Source: Blastococcus sp. URHD0036
Lineage (GTDB): Bacteria; Actinomycetota; Actinomycetes; Mycobacteriales; Geodermatophilaceae
Assembly (NCBI RefSeq): GCF_000701365.1
Contig: NZ_JNIK01000016.1
Span: 186,001-250,000 of the forward strand
Reading direction: 5' to 3'
Length of the DNA: 64,000 nt
In this document: in pieces, positions 50,607-59,686 of the stretch
How positions within the stretch are numbered: position 1 is the stretch's first letter
Layout: every line of letters starts with the position of its first letter
The notes under the pieces: generated by a model
The model's database searches: none
What the model saw: only the letters and a program-made list of their open reading frames with translations
What the model was told of the DNA's origin: nothing
Made by a program: the position numbers and the translations under genes

Positions 50607-51143
50607 GTGCCGGTGACCGACGTGACCGAGTCCGACACCGGCTGGCTCTCCCCGGAGGAGATGGACGCCGCCCGTCAGCGGCTGCCGATCCTCTACGTGG
50701 ACGCGGTGCCCGTGCGGGTGGACGCGCAGGGGACGGTCACCGCCGTCGGGCTGCTGCTGCGGATGGGCGAGGACGGCCAGGTCAAGCGGGCCCTGGTGTC
50801 CGGCCGCGTGCTGTACCACGAGCGGGTGCGCTCGGCGCTGCTGCGCCACCTGGAGAAGGACCTCGGTCCGCTGGCGCTGCCGAGGGTCCCGCCGGCGCCG
50901 CAGCCGTTCACGATCGCGGAGTACTTCCCGACGCCCGGGGTGACGCCCTTCCACGACCCGCGGCAGCACGCGGTGTCGCTGGCCTACGTCGTCCCGGTCG
51001 AGGGCGACTGCGCGCCGCAGCAGGACGCGCTCGAGCTGACCTGGTTCACCCCGGACGAGGTGCGGGACCCGGCCGTGCTGGCCGAGCTGGCCGGCGGGCA
51101 GGGCACCCTGCTGCTCCAGGCGCTGGCCCACCTCGGCGCCTGA
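50607..51143 (+). CDS. NUDIX-like DUF4916 family protein
   Basis: A 178-residue protein of the actinobacterial DUF4916/NUDIX-fold group: LPILYVDAVPVRVD, VSGRVLYHERVRSALLRHLEKDLGPLALP and EYFPTPGVTPFHDPRQHAVSLAYVVPV are characteristic. A regular Nudix box (GX5EX7REUXEEXGU) is not intact, so hydrolase activity is doubtful. The start may be GTG 50607 or GTG 50613; a TAGAAA box ends six bases before the latter, which favours 50613 if the mRNA is leaderless. Confidence 0.8.
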   Translation: MPVTDVTESDTGWLSPEEMDAARQRLPILYVDAVPVRVDAQGTVTAVGLLLRMGEDGQVKRALVSGRVLYHERVRSALLRHLEKDLGPLALPRVPPAPQPFTIAEYFPTPGVTPFHDPRQHAVSLAYVVPVEGDCAPQQDALELTWFTPDEVRDPAVLAELAGGQGTLLLQALAHLGA

Positions 51144-51158
51144 GCGGGAGGGGCGGGG

Positions 51159-52037
51159 TCAGCCGCCGAGGTCGGCGCAGCCGGTCTCGTGCGGCAGGAG
51201 GGGGCGGAAGGTCAGCGCCCAGCGGGAGCCGTCCGCCGCGAGCCAGCCCGTGCGTGCGTTCGCACTGGCCGCCGCCTCCAGCACCGGTGCGAGGTCGGTG
51301 CCGGTCACGGTCAGGCAGGACAGGCCGAGCCCGGCCGCCAGCGGCTCGCCGGGAAGGGGCGGCCCGGGCCACGTGACGTCGGGCTGCGGCAGCTCCGGGT
51401 CGACGTCGCCGTCGGTCCACGGGCGGGTCACCACGGCCATGGTGGCGGGGGCGTAGGACTCGGCCGCCGCGTCGGTGGTCGCGGTCAGCGCGTCGAGCAG
51501 CTCCTGCAGCGCGGCGCGGCCCGCCCGCTGCTCGGGGGTCAGGCCGTCGTCGGCGCCGACGGACTCGGCGAGGGTGTAGACCTCGCGCACGTACGTGCCC
51601 TCGCCGGTGACCAGCGTGAAGCGGGTGGACGGCGCGTCCGCGATCGGCGGTGAGCCGAGGTCGGCGGTCTCCGCGACCCCGGCGGCCAGCGCCTGCTCGG
51701 CCAGCTGCTGGACGGTCTCCCCGGGGATCGGTGTCACCTGCACGTTGGGCAGCGCGGGTCCCGGGTAGATCGCGATGACCGGGCCCTCGGTGACGACCCG
51801 GCCGTCGGAGTAGACGCCGACCAGCGGCAGCCGGGAGGCCGTGGTGTCCGGGGTGACGAAGCCCCCGGTGTGCTCGACCAGGAGCACCAGGCTGCCGGCG
51901 GGCGGCAGGGACACCGGCGGGGACGACGACCCGGGGGACGCCGCGTCGCCGTCGTCGTCGGCCGGCCGGTCGGCGCAGGCGGCCAGCGCGAGCAGGGCGA
52001 GCACTGTGAGCGCCGCGCGCAGTGGGGTCCGGGTCAC
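51159..52037 (-). CDS. Putative lipoprotein
   Basis: A 292-residue exported protein. The N-terminus has a charged start, a hydrophobic stretch and the lipobox LALAAC (Cys near residue 21), so it should be lipid-anchored outside. A Ser/Pro/Asp-rich linker follows. The mature domain has a repeated beta-type pattern and a late pair of Cys (LGLSCLTV and [10 protein letters not shown]) that may form a disulphide. I do not recognise the family. The GTG at 52037 is the start that gives a proper signal peptide. It converges on the DUF4916 gene and is divergent from nucS. Confidence 0.8.
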   Translation of the reverse strand: MTRTPLRAALTVLALLALAACADRPADDDGDAASPGSSSPPVSLPPAGSLVLLVEHTGGFVTPDTTASRLPLVGVYSDGRVVTEGPVIAIYPGPALPNVQVTPIPGETVQQLAEQALAAGVAETADLGSPPIADAPSTRFTLVTGEGTYVREVYTLAESVGADDGLTPEQRAGRAALQELLDALTATTDAAAESYAPATMAVVTRPWTDGDVDPELPQPDVTWPGPPLPGEPLAAGLGLSCLTVTGTDLAPVLEAAASANARTGWLAADGSRWALTFRPLLPHETGCADLGG

Positions 52038-52101
52038 ACCCGCAGGACGTCCACCGGCGCGTCCGGGTTCCCGCGGCGTCCCGGCCGCCCCGGGCGTCCC
52101 G

Positions 52102-52107
52102 TACCGT
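52102..52107 (+). promoter_or_regulatory. -10 box of nucS
   Basis: TACCGT ends eight bases before the GTG at 52116; no ribosome binding site, so the leader is at most a base or two. Confidence 0.45.
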
Positions 52108-52115
52108 CGCTCCCC

Positions 52116-52787
52116 GTGCGTCTGGTCATCGCCCGCTGCTCGGTCGACTACATCGGGCGGCTCACCGCCCACCTCCCCATGGCCTCGCGGCTGCTGCTGG
52201 TCAAGGCCGACGGCTCGGTGTCGGTGCACGCCGACGACCGCGCCTACAAGCCGTTGAACTGGATGAGCCCGCCGTGCTCCCTGCGCGAGGAGCTCGCCGA
52301 CGGGGCCGGCACCTGGACGGTCACGAACAAGGCCGGCGAGCAGCTGGTCATCACCATCGAGTCGGTGGAGCACGACTCCTCGCACGAGCTGGGCGTCGAC
52401 CCGGGCCTGCAGAAGGACGGCGTGGAGGCCGAGCTGCAACGCCTGCTGGCGCTGCACGTCGAGACCTTCGGTGACGGCTGGTCGCTGGTCCGCCGGGAGT
52501 TCCCGACGGCGATCGGCCCGGTCGACCTGCTCTGCCGGGACGCGAGCGGAGCGACGGTCGCCGTGGAGATCAAACGGCGGGGCGAGATCGACGGCGTCGA
52601 GCAGCTGACCCGCTACCTCGAGCTGCTCAACCGCGATCCGCTGCTCGCGCCGGTGAAGGGCGTCTTCGCCGCGCAGGAGATCAAGCCCCAGGCCCGCGTC
52701 CTCGCCGCCGACCGTGGCATCGACTGCGTGACCGTCGACTACGCCGTCCTCAAGGGGACCGACGACCCCTCCCAGCGGCTGTTCTAG
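52116..52787 (+). CDS. nucS: Mismatch-specific endonuclease NucS (EndoMS)
   Basis: A 223-residue nuclease of the MutS/MutL-independent mismatch repair pathway of actinobacteria and archaea. N-terminal DNA-binding/dimerisation domain begins [21 protein letters not shown]; the RecB-like nuclease core has GPVDLLCRD and [22 protein letters not shown], giving the Asp and Glu-x-Lys metal ligands. The protein ends in QRLF, matching the C-terminal beta-clamp binding motif of actinobacterial NucS. It cuts both strands at G:T and similar mismatches. The last 38 bases overlap the opposite kinase gene. Confidence 0.96.
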   Translation: MRLVIARCSVDYIGRLTAHLPMASRLLLVKADGSVSVHADDRAYKPLNWMSPPCSLREELADGAGTWTVTNKAGEQLVITIESVEHDSSHELGVDPGLQKDGVEAELQRLLALHVETFGDGWSLVRREFPTAIGPVDLLCRDASGATVAVEIKRRGEIDGVEQLTRYLELLNRDPLLAPVKGVFAAQEIKPQARVLAADRGIDCVTVDYAVLKGTDDPSQRLF

Positions 52788-53271
52788 CCGCGAGGACCCC
52801 GAGCACCCGGTCGGCCACGTCGGCCACCGGTGCGCGGGTGTCGACCTCCGCGTCCGCCGTGGCCCGGAGCCGTGGCTCCACGACGGCGAGGTCGGCCAGG
52901 ACGCGTCGCCGCTCGCCCGCCGTCCGCCCGAAGTCGTTGGTGGTCCGCGTGGCCAGCCGCTCCAGCAGCACCTCGACCGGCGCGCTCAGCAGGACGACGG
53001 CCGCGAAGCGGGAGCGGAAGACCCCCTGGTTGGAGACGCAGCCGGACACGAACAGCGGCTCGTCCGGCAGCTCCTGCTCGTGCCGGGTGAGCAGCGCGTC
53101 GATGCGGTCCTCGCGCCACACGGTCTCCGGCTGCGACTCCTCCGCGCACCACCGCTCGGTGCTGTAGCCGTCGTCGTCGGTGTCGACGACGCGGAAGCCG
53201 CGCGCGGCCAGCTCGGCGAGCACCGTGGTCTTGCCGGCACCGGACATGCCCGTGAGGAGGACGGCGACCAC
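52750..53271 (-). CDS. Small P-loop kinase-like protein
   Basis: A 173-residue P-loop NTPase with Walker [10 protein letters not shown], a [10 protein letters not shown] segment like the substrate Asp of shikimate/gluconate-type kinases, [15 protein letters not shown] and a lid [18 protein letters not shown]. This looks like an AAA_18/kinase-type enzyme for a small metabolite or nucleoside; the substrate is unknown. The 3' end lies antisense over nucS by 38 bases. The GTG is leaderless by sequence and is divergent from the dehydrogenase gene, with the 53321 palindrome between them. Confidence 0.82.
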   Translation of the reverse strand: MVAVLLTGMSGAGKTTVLAELAARGFRVVDTDDDGYSTERWCAEESQPETVWREDRIDALLTRHEQELPDEPLFVSGCVSNQGVFRSRFAAVVLLSAPVEVLLERLATRTTNDFGRTAGERRRVLADLAVVEPRLRATADAEVDTRAPVADVADRVLGVLAARTAAGRGRRSP

Positions 53272-53277
53272 CCGCGC

Positions 53278-53283
53278 ACCGTA
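53278..53283 (-). promoter_or_regulatory. -10 box, leaderless kinase promoter
   Basis: On the minus strand TACGGT is followed by six bases and the GTG at 53271; no ribosome binding site. Confidence 0.5.
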
Positions 53284-53320
53284 GCCAGGCAGACGGGTCG
53301 GTGCTCGGGCCGGGACGCTC

Positions 53321-53336
53321 GTTACTCGCCAGTAAC
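53321..53336. promoter_or_regulatory. Perfect palindromic operator candidate
   Basis: GTTACT-CGCC-AGTAAC has perfect 6-bp arms. It lies 68 bases before the 3-hydroxyacyl-CoA dehydrogenase gene and 49 bases before the divergent kinase gene, at about the -35 region of the kinase promoter. It is the best copy of the motif also present at 46347 and 61072. Confidence 0.6.
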
Positions 53337-53404
53337 CCCGGTGAGCGGCGGGCTGCCCAGGGTGGGAGACTCCCGTCGATCAACGATCGGGAGGAGATGG
53401 CAGC

Positions 53405-55186
53405 GTGGCCAGAGAACTGACCGAGGTCGGCGTCGTCGGCCTGGGGACCATGGGCGCCGGGATCAGTGAGGTGCTCGCCCGCGCGGGCCTGTCGGTGACC
53501 GCCGTGGACGTCGACGACGACGCGGTCGCCCGCGGCCGGGGGCACGTCGAGCAGTCCACCGGGCGCGCGGTCAGCCGGGGCAAGCTGGAGGCGGCCGACC
53601 GGGACGAGATCCTGGGCCGCATCCGGTTCAGCACGTCGCTGGAGGACCTGGCGGAGGCCGAACTGGTCATCGAGGCCGTCCCCGAGCGGATGGAGCTGAA
53701 GACCGAGGTCTTCGGCAAGCTCGACGCGATCTGCCCGCCGGACACGATCCTGGCCACCAACACGTCCAGCCTCTCGGTCACCGAGCTGTCGGTGGCCACC
53801 GCCCGGCCCGGCCGCGTGATCGGGATGCACTTCTTCAACCCGGCGCCGGTGATGAAGCTCGTCGAGGTGGTGCGCACCGTCGTCACCGAGCCGTCGGTGG
53901 TCGAGGACGTCGAGGCGCTGGCCATCCGCCTGGACAAGGTCGACGTCACCATCGGCGACCGTGCCGGCTTCATCGCCAACGCGCTGCTGTTCGGCTACCT
54001 CAACCACGCGGTCTCCATGTACGAGGCCCGGTACGCCTCCCGCGAGGACATCGACGCGGCCATGCGGCTGGGCTGCGGCCTGCCGATGGGCCCGCTGGCG
54101 CTGATGGACCTGATCGGGATCGACACCGCCTACGAGATCCTCGACACGATGTACAAGCAGTCGCGCAACCGGCTGCACGCGCCCTCACCCGTCATCAAGC
54201 AGATGATGACGGCGGGGCTGCTGGGCCGGAAGTCCGGCCGGGGCTTCTACACCTACGCGCAGCGGGACTCCGCCGAGGTCGTCGCCGACGCGCTGACCCC
54301 GACGCCGGGCGGGGCCGCCGAGGGTGCACGGCCGGTGCAGCTGGTCGGCGTCATCGGCTCCGGGACCATGGCCACCGGCATCATCGAGGTCGTCGCCAAG
54401 GGCGGCTTCGACGTGGTCTTCCACGCCCGCTCGGCGGAGAAGGTCGCCGCCGTCGTCACGGCGCTGACCAAGTCGCTGGACAAGCAGGTCCAGCGCGGCC
54501 GTCTCGACGAGGCCGCCCGCGACGAGGCCCTGGGCCGGGTGCGGGGGACCACCGTCCTCGACGACATGGCCGACCGCGACCTCGTCATCGAGGCCGTCGT
54601 CGAGTCGCTGCCGGTCAAGGAGGCGCTGTTCGCCAACCTCGGCGAGATCGCCAAGCCCGGTGCCGTGCTCGCCACGACCACCTCGAGCCTGCCGGTCATC
54701 GAGTGCGCCCGGGCCAGCGGTCGCCCGGCCGACGTCGTCGGCATGCACTTCTTCAACCCGGCGCAGGTCATGAAGCTGGTCGAGGTCGTGTCCACGATCT
54801 CCACGGCGCCGGACGTGGCCGCCACCGTGCACGCGGTCTCGGCGAAGCTCAACAAGCACGCGGTCTCGTGCACCGACCGCGCCGGGTTCATCGTCAACGC
54901 GCTGCTGTTCCCGTACCTGAACGACGCGGTGAAGATGCTCGAGGCGCACTACGCGACCGCCGACGACATCGACGCCGCCATGAAGGTGGGCTGCGGGTAC
55001 CCGATGGGGCCGTTCGAGCTCCTCGACGTCGTCGGCCTCGACGTCTCGCTGGCGATCGAGCGGGAGCTCTACACCGAGTTCCGCGAGCCCGGGTTCGCCC
55101 CGGCCCCGCTGCTCGAGCACCTGGTCACCGCGGGCTACCTCGGCCGCAAGACCGGGCGCGGCTTCCGCGACCACGCCAGCCGCTGA
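53405..55186 (+). CDS. Tandem-duplicated 3-hydroxyacyl-CoA dehydrogenase
   Basis: A 593-residue protein made of two complete 3-hydroxyacyl-CoA dehydrogenase units (about 1-285 and 310-593). Both keep the NAD loop (GLGTMGAG and GSGTMATG), the His of GMHFFNPAPVMKLVEV / GMHFFNPAQVMKLVEV and the GRKSGRGFY / GRKTGRGF end. It oxidises (S)-3-hydroxyacyl-CoA, or in reverse makes 3-hydroxybutyryl-CoA from acetoacetyl-CoA. Such duplicated forms are common in actinobacteria. A GGGAGGAG ribosome binding site precedes the GTG. The upstream palindrome links it to the ccr and mutase genes. Confidence 0.93.
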   Translation: MARELTEVGVVGLGTMGAGISEVLARAGLSVTAVDVDDDAVARGRGHVEQSTGRAVSRGKLEAADRDEILGRIRFSTSLEDLAEAELVIEAVPERMELKTEVFGKLDAICPPDTILATNTSSLSVTELSVATARPGRVIGMHFFNPAPVMKLVEVVRTVVTEPSVVEDVEALAIRLDKVDVTIGDRAGFIANALLFGYLNHAVSMYEARYASREDIDAAMRLGCGLPMGPLALMDLIGIDTAYEILDTMYKQSRNRLHAPSPVIKQMMTAGLLGRKSGRGFYTYAQRDSAEVVADALTPTPGGAAEGARPVQLVGVIGSGTMATGIIEVVAKGGFDVVFHARSAEKVAAVVTALTKSLDKQVQRGRLDEAARDEALGRVRGTTVLDDMADRDLVIEAVVESLPVKEALFANLGEIAKPGAVLATTTSSLPVIECARASGRPADVVGMHFFNPAQVMKLVEVVSTISTAPDVAATVHAVSAKLNKHAVSCTDRAGFIVNALLFPYLNDAVKMLEAHYATADDIDAAMKVGCGYPMGPFELLDVVGLDVSLAIERELYTEFREPGFAPAPLLEHLVTAGYLGRKTGRGFRDHASR

Positions 55187-55189
55187 CCC

Positions 55190-55495
55190 GTGCCCCGACG
55201 GCGCGCACGGGCCGGGTCCCGTCCTGCCCGGACGGACCCGGCCCGGCGTGCCGAACGGGTGGAGGAGGCCGCCGACGGTGACTGGGTCGTCCGCTCGCTC
55301 ACCGGGGCGGCCAGCACCAAGAGCTACCGCTGCCCGGGGTGCGACCAGGAGATCCGGCCCGCGACGCCGCACCTGGTGACCTGGCCGGCCTACGCCCGTG
55401 ACTCCGACCTGGACCCGTGGGACACCGACTCGGCCGCGGACACCCGCCGGCACTGGCACACCGCCTGCTGGCGCGCCCGGGACCGCCGCCGCTGA
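55190..55495 (+). CDS. Small protein with Cys/His zinc-binding pattern
   Basis: A 101-residue basic protein with CPGC (residues 48-51) and a late RRHWHTACW, giving Cys and His residues spaced for one zinc, as in a group of actinobacterial proteins often annotated as ATP/GTP-binding. No P-loop is present, so that name is not supported. It starts at a GTG three bases after the dehydrogenase stop and is likely co-transcribed. Its function is unknown. Confidence 0.7.
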   Translation: MPRRRARAGSRPARTDPARRAERVEEAADGDWVVRSLTGAASTKSYRCPGCDQEIRPATPHLVTWPAYARDSDLDPWDTDSAADTRRHWHTACWRARDRRR

Positions 55496-55496
55496 C

Positions 55497-56162
55497 TCAG
55501 GTGGCGGAGGCGAAGACGACGACGTTGTCCCGGTAGCTGCGCACCGAGCGGTCGAAGTCGCCGCCGCAGGTGATGAGCCGCAGCTCCGCTCCGGTCGTGG
55601 GTCCGTACACCTCGTCGGTGGGGAACGCGTCCTTGGGGTGGCGCTCGACGCGGGTCACGGTGAACCGTCCCGTCGTCCCGTCCGCGCGGTCGACGAACAC
55701 CTCGTCGCCGGGGACCAGGTCACGGAGCCGCCAGAAGACCGCGGGACCGCGGGTGGAGTCCACGTGCCCGGCCAGCACCGCCGGCCCCACGTCGCCGGGA
55801 GCCGGCCCGCCGGTGAACCAGCCGGCCAGGTCGTAGTCGGCGGGGGTCTGCAACGCGCCGCTGCCGTCGATGCCCAACCGCTCCAGCGGGCTGTCGACGC
55901 CGATGCCCGGGACGCGGACCCGCACCGGCTCGGCGACCGCCCGGGTGGTCACCGCCGAGAGGACCACCGGCGGACCCGGCCGGGCTCCCGCGGCGGCCGG
56001 CTCCTCCGGGGTACCGGCGGGGGAGGGGCCGGGGGCGAGCAGCGCGACCGCACCGGCCACCACGGCGACCACGGCGAGCAGCAGGCGCACGGTCGCCGGC
56101 CGCCGCCAGCGCGGCACCCGGTGCCGGGACGCCGGCCGGCGGTGCCGCGCGGACGCCCGCAC
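55497..56162 (-). CDS. Class F sortase
   Basis: A 221-residue sortase with a short basic cytoplasmic start and one membrane helix (about 25-43). Catalytic residues are His133 (AGHVDS), Cys199 (LITCGG) and Arg211 (YRDN), in the class F arrangement with VPGIGVDSPLERLGID at the start of the barrel. It cleaves a sorting signal and anchors or releases surface proteins. The GTG at 56162 with GAGG upstream follows the DUF4397 gene by eight bases, so the two form an operon. Confidence 0.92.
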   Translation of the reverse strand: MRASARHRRPASRHRVPRWRRPATVRLLLAVVAVVAGAVALLAPGPSPAGTPEEPAAAGARPGPPVVLSAVTTRAVAEPVRVRVPGIGVDSPLERLGIDGSGALQTPADYDLAGWFTGGPAPGDVGPAVLAGHVDSTRGPAVFWRLRDLVPGDEVFVDRADGTTGRFTVTRVERHPKDAFPTDEVYGPTTGAELRLITCGGDFDRSVRSYRDNVVVFASAT

Positions 56163-56170
56163 CCGGCGCC

Positions 56171-57025
56171 TCAGGAGCCGGTCGAGTGCCGGCCGGCCGG
56201 AACGCGGCGGCCGGTCCGGCCGGCGAGCGCCAGCAGACCGGTGACGACGGCGAGCGCGACCAGGAGACCCGTCCCGATCAGTGGCCACGGCGACGTGGCC
56301 GCGGCGCCTCCGGCACCGGCCTCCACGCCCCCGGCCGGCACGGCCTCCGTGCCGGCGGCGTCGAGCGTGGGCCGGACGGTCAGGCCGCCGTCGGGGGAGT
56401 CGAGGACGAGGACGCTGTAGACCGAGCCGCCGGCGACGTCCACCGGCAGGGAGACGGGCTGGCCGCCCGCCGGGGTCACCTGCAGCGTCGAGGCACCGGC
56501 GGGCACCTCGACGTAGTCGCTGGTGTCGGCGAACGCCAGGTCGCCGGCCACGGACGTGCCGTCGGCGAGGGTGACCCCCAGCTGCTCGGCCGATGCCGCG
56601 GCGGCCACCACGCGCACGCGGGCCGTGCCGGGCGGCGGCGGGGTCAGGTCGTCCTCGAGCACCTCCAGGCCGAGGCTGGCGAACGGTCCGACACCGGCGA
56701 CGGTGCGCGCCTGGCCGGCGTCGACCTCGACCGTGGTGGAGAGCACCGGCGGGCTGCCCGGGTCGGCGCCGGCCTGCCGCATGCTGACCGCATACGTGCC
56801 GGGCGGCACCTGCTGGTAGTCCGAGACGGTGCCGTAGCCGACCCCGGGGAAGGTCTGGCCCGCGCCCGGCGAGGACACCGAGTCGACGTACACGTCGACC
56901 TCGGGGGTGTCCGGCGAGAGGTGGGCGAGCCGCAGCAGCCCGGTGTCGGCGGCCTGCGCCGTGGTCAGTGGCAGGGCGGTGCACAGCGCCGCGAGCAGCG
57001 CGACGACGACGGCACGGGTGATCCG
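56171..57025 (-). CDS. DUF4397 surface protein
   Basis: A 284-residue exported protein: signal peptide (about 1-27, ending AQA-AD), two DUF4397 repeats (LRLAHLSPDTPEVDVYVDSV and ARVRVVAAAASAEQLGVTL), then a Gly/Ala stretch and a C-terminal membrane helix with a basic end. The end is built like a sorting signal, yet no LPxTG is present, only SPWPLIGTG. It is paired with the class F sortase, its probable processing enzyme. The GTG at 57025 has AGGGGGAA upstream. Confidence 0.87.
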   Translation of the reverse strand, partial: RITRAVVVALLAALCTALPLTTAQAADTGLLRLAHLSPDTPEVDVYVDSVSSPGAGQTFPGVGYGTVSDYQQVPPGTYAVSMRQAGADPGSPPVLSTTVEVDAGQARTVAGVGPFASLGLEVLEDDLTPPPPGTARVRVVAAAASAEQLGVTLADGTSVAGDLAFADTSDYVEVPAGASTLQVTPAGGQPVSLPVDVAGGSVYSVLVLDSPDGGLTVRPTLDAAGTEAVPAGGVEAGAGGAAATSPWPLIGTGLLVALAVVTGLLALAGRTGRRVPAGRHSTGS

Positions 57026-57138
57026 CACGATGAGTTCCCCCTGGAGATGGTCCCGGCCCCCGTGACCGCTGCGGTGCCGTGGCGTCCGCTGCCCAGGACA
57101 ACGTGTACCCGCACGACGGCCGGTCCGCACGGCGACGG

Positions 57139-58110
57139 TCACGGGGTGACCGCCGCGACGACGGCGTCCGGGCCCGGGACGTAGTCGAACGCGATCAGGA
57201 CGCCGTCCCCGGTGACCTCCACGACGTCCGGGGCGAAGGGGGGCAGCTGCGCGTCGAGCCAGGCCACCAGGCGCTGGGTGGCCGCCCCGTCGGCCGGGAC
57301 CGGCTGCCCGCCCACGGAGTCGACGACGACCCGACGGGCGGGGGCGGCCCCCGGCTCCTCGCCCGGGAGCGGGGGGAAGGCCCACAGGCCGACGCCGTCC
57401 TGGGCGGTCAGGCCGGCGACGAGGGCCAGGAGGCGGGCATCGACGTCGGCGGTCTCCAGGACGGAGCGGGCGTTCCCCTCGACGCGCGTCGTGGGGTTCG
57501 CGAGCACGGCCGCGGCCAGGGTCTGCCGGCGCTCGAGCTGGTCGGCCGTCGGCTCGACGGGCGCCGGGTCGACGAGCAGCAACGGATCGGCCGACCCGTC
57601 CCCGGCGAAGCGGGCCAGGAGCCGGCTGCCCTCCGGTTGGGTCGTCGTCAGGGCCAGCGCCGGGGTGCCCGCGTCCCCGCGGCTGCCTGACTCCGGCAGG
57701 ACGGTGGGGTCCACGCCCGCCTGCACGAGCGCTGCGCGCACGTCCGGCTCGGCCGTGACGGTGCCCCCGGAGGGCAGCTCGGTGGCCAGCCAGTCCGTCA
57801 GCTCCACCGGGGGGCCGCCCGCGGCGGGCGCGGGGGAGGACCCGCCGTCGTCGTCCCGGACGAGGCTCACGACCAGCACCACCGCGAGGGCGACCACGGC
57901 GGCGACCACGGCGGCGAGCAGCGCCCAGCGACCGCGGCCGGCTCCGGAGCCGCCGCGGCGGTGGCGTGTCGACCGGCTCCCGGAGGGCGTGCCCGGGCTC
58001 TGCCACGCGACGGCACCCGCCGGGAGCTCCTCGGGCGCCGCGTGCCGGGGCCCGGGAGGGCGGGGGGTCCCCGGCTGTGGCGCCGGTGCGGCCCCGGAGG
58101 GGTCGTGCAC
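57139..58110 (-). CDS. Membrane-anchored protein of unknown function
   Basis: A 323-residue protein with a Pro-rich disordered N-terminus (about 1-65), one transmembrane helix (about 66-90) and an outside alpha/beta domain of about 230 residues with no catalytic motif I can name. Within it LERRQTLAAAVLANPTTRVEG and the closing FAPDVVEVTGDGVLIAFDYVPGP look structured. GGAGGA precedes the GTG at 58110. No family recognised. The gap to the DUF4397 gene (57026-57138) holds no gene. Confidence 0.75.
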   Translation of the reverse strand: MHDPSGAAPAPQPGTPRPPGPRHAAPEELPAGAVAWQSPGTPSGSRSTRHRRGGSGAGRGRWALLAAVVAAVVALAVVLVVSLVRDDDGGSSPAPAAGGPPVELTDWLATELPSGGTVTAEPDVRAALVQAGVDPTVLPESGSRGDAGTPALALTTTQPEGSRLLARFAGDGSADPLLLVDPAPVEPTADQLERRQTLAAAVLANPTTRVEGNARSVLETADVDARLLALVAGLTAQDGVGLWAFPPLPGEEPGAAPARRVVVDSVGGQPVPADGAATQRLVAWLDAQLPPFAPDVVEVTGDGVLIAFDYVPGPDAVVAAVTP

Positions 58111-58183
58111 GGTTCCTCCGTACCGCACCGGCTCCGTCGGGGCGCGGTGGAGCTGGGGTGCCCGGCCGGACGGCCGGAACGGG

Positions 58184-59557
58184 TCAGCGACGAGCGGCGG
58201 GCGCGGAGGCGTCGTTCTCGGCGCCCTCGGTGCGGGTGGCACCGGCGGCGGGCTCCTCCGTGCGCTTCGCCGCGTCGGCGGCGACGTCGGCAGCCGAGAC
58301 GGCCGGCTGGACGAGCGTCTGCGGCTCGGCCGGGCGCGAGGTCCCGGTGCCCGGCTGGGGGCGCACGACCGGCTGCGGGCCGCTGACCGGGCGGATGACC
58401 TGGGTCTGCTGGGCCGGGGGAGTGCTGACGTGGTCGCCGCTGACCGTCTGCATGGCGACCTGCGTGGTCGGCCCCTGCGGGGTGACGGCGGGCTGCGCAC
58501 CGGTCTGCGTGCGGTGCGCTCCGGTGCGCTGGACGGCGGGCTGCGCCGGCGGTGCGGGCGGACGGACGGGCTGACGTGCGGCGGCGGCCTCACCGGCTCC
58601 GGTGGCGGGCCCGCGGGCCGGTGCCGGCTGGTCCGGGGTCGCCTGCGCCGGAGCCCCCTGCTGGGGAGCCGTCTGCTGCGGGGGCGTCGGGGTGGGGGAG
58701 GTCTGGTGGGGGCGGGTCTGGTCACCGCTCGGGCGGGCCGGCTGCGGGGTCTGCTCGGCCGGGCGGTCACCGAGATCGGGCAGCGAGCCCAGCAGCCGGC
58801 GGGCCTCGAGCAGCCGGCCGGTCAGCTCGTCGCGGACGTTCCGGATGGCCTGGGCCGCGGCCTCGGCCTCGGCGACCATCTGGGCCGCGTGCTGCTCGGC
58901 AGCGGCCACCCGCTGGCGGGCGGCCTCGGTCGAGGCGCGGTCGCGCTCCTCCTCCAGGCGGGCGGCCTCCGTACGGCGCGCACGCTGGGTGAGCTCGAAG
59001 TCCTCCTCGACCTTGGCGCGGCGGGCCTGGGACTCGGCGTCCAGCCGGGCGACCTTCTCCTGCGCCTTGGCGACGAGCTCGTCGGCCCGGATCTGGGCCT
59101 TGGTGGCGATCTGCTCGGCGTTGTGCCGGGCCTCCGACAGCAGCCGCTCGACCTCGGCCTGCCCGGCGGCGTGCCGCTCGAGCATGGCGCGCTCCTCGGC
59201 GGCGGTCTGCTCGCGCAGTGCCTGGGCCTCCTGGGTGGCGGCCTGCCGGATCTCCGCGGCCTCCTCCTCGGCCAGCCGGAGCATGTGCGAGATCCGCTCG
59301 CTCATGTTCTCGAACGTCGTGGGACCGGCGCTCGCGGCCTTGCGGCGCAGCTGGTCGATCTCGCCGTGCATCGCCTGGAGCTGGCCGGCGAGGTCCGTCG
59401 AGCGGGTCATCGCCGCGTCGCGGTCGGCGAGCGCGACCCGGATGTCGGCCTCGAGCCGCTCGATCGTCTCCGCCACCTGGTGGCGGTCGAAGCCCCGCAG
59501 GACCACGTCGAACGAGTGCTGGGCCTCGCGCATCAGGTCGCGGCGGGGATCGGTCAT
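58184..59557 (-). CDS. DivIVA/Scy-FilP-like coiled-coil protein
   Basis: A 457-residue protein. The N-terminus (FDVVLRGFDRHQVAETIERLEADI) is a DivIVA-type start, then a long coiled coil with Ala/Glu/Arg heptads (about 60-265) and a disordered Gln/Pro/Thr-rich tail. Streptomyces Scy and FilP, cytoskeletal proteins of hyphal tips, have this build and, as I recall, also lie next to mce. A role in polar growth or cell shape is inferred. The ribosome binding site is GAGG; a TATCGT -10 box lies about 75 bases upstream. Confidence 0.82.
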   Translation of the reverse strand: MTDPRRDLMREAQHSFDVVLRGFDRHQVAETIERLEADIRVALADRDAAMTRSTDLAGQLQAMHGEIDQLRRKAASAGPTTFENMSERISHMLRLAEEEAAEIRQAATQEAQALREQTAAEERAMLERHAAGQAEVERLLSEARHNAEQIATKAQIRADELVAKAQEKVARLDAESQARRAKVEEDFELTQRARRTEAARLEEERDRASTEAARQRVAAAEQHAAQMVAEAEAAAQAIRNVRDELTGRLLEARRLLGSLPDLGDRPAEQTPQPARPSGDQTRPHQTSPTPTPPQQTAPQQGAPAQATPDQPAPARGPATGAGEAAAARQPVRPPAPPAQPAVQRTGAHRTQTGAQPAVTPQGPTTQVAMQTVSGDHVSTPPAQQTQVIRPVSGPQPVVRPQPGTGTSRPAEPQTLVQPAVSAADVAADAAKRTEEPAAGATRTEGAENDASAPAARR

Positions 59558-59629
59558 GCGGTCATCCTCGCAGAGTCTTCGGTGCTGGGCGGCGTGTCGG
59601 TCCGGGCCCGGCCCGGTCGCCGTGCCTCG

Positions 59630-59635
59630 ACGATA
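59630..59635 (-). promoter_or_regulatory. -10 box of the coiled-coil protein gene
   Basis: On the minus strand TATCGT lies just downstream of the ccr terminator and would give a leader of about 65 bases. No -35 element could be identified. Confidence 0.4.
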
Positions 59636-59651
59636 GAACGTGGAACTGTGA

Positions 59652-59681
59652 GGGGAGGTGCTCCCGGAGGAGCACCTCCCC
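59652..59681 (-). terminator. Strong hairpin terminator after ccr
   Basis: A perfect 13-bp stem, GGGGAGGTGCTCC (59652-59664) with GGAGCACCTCCCC (59669-59681) and a CGGA loop, begins five bases after the ccr stop codon. It should end ccr transcription and insulate the coiled-coil gene. No T run follows. Confidence 0.8.
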
Positions 59682-59686
59682 CTTCG

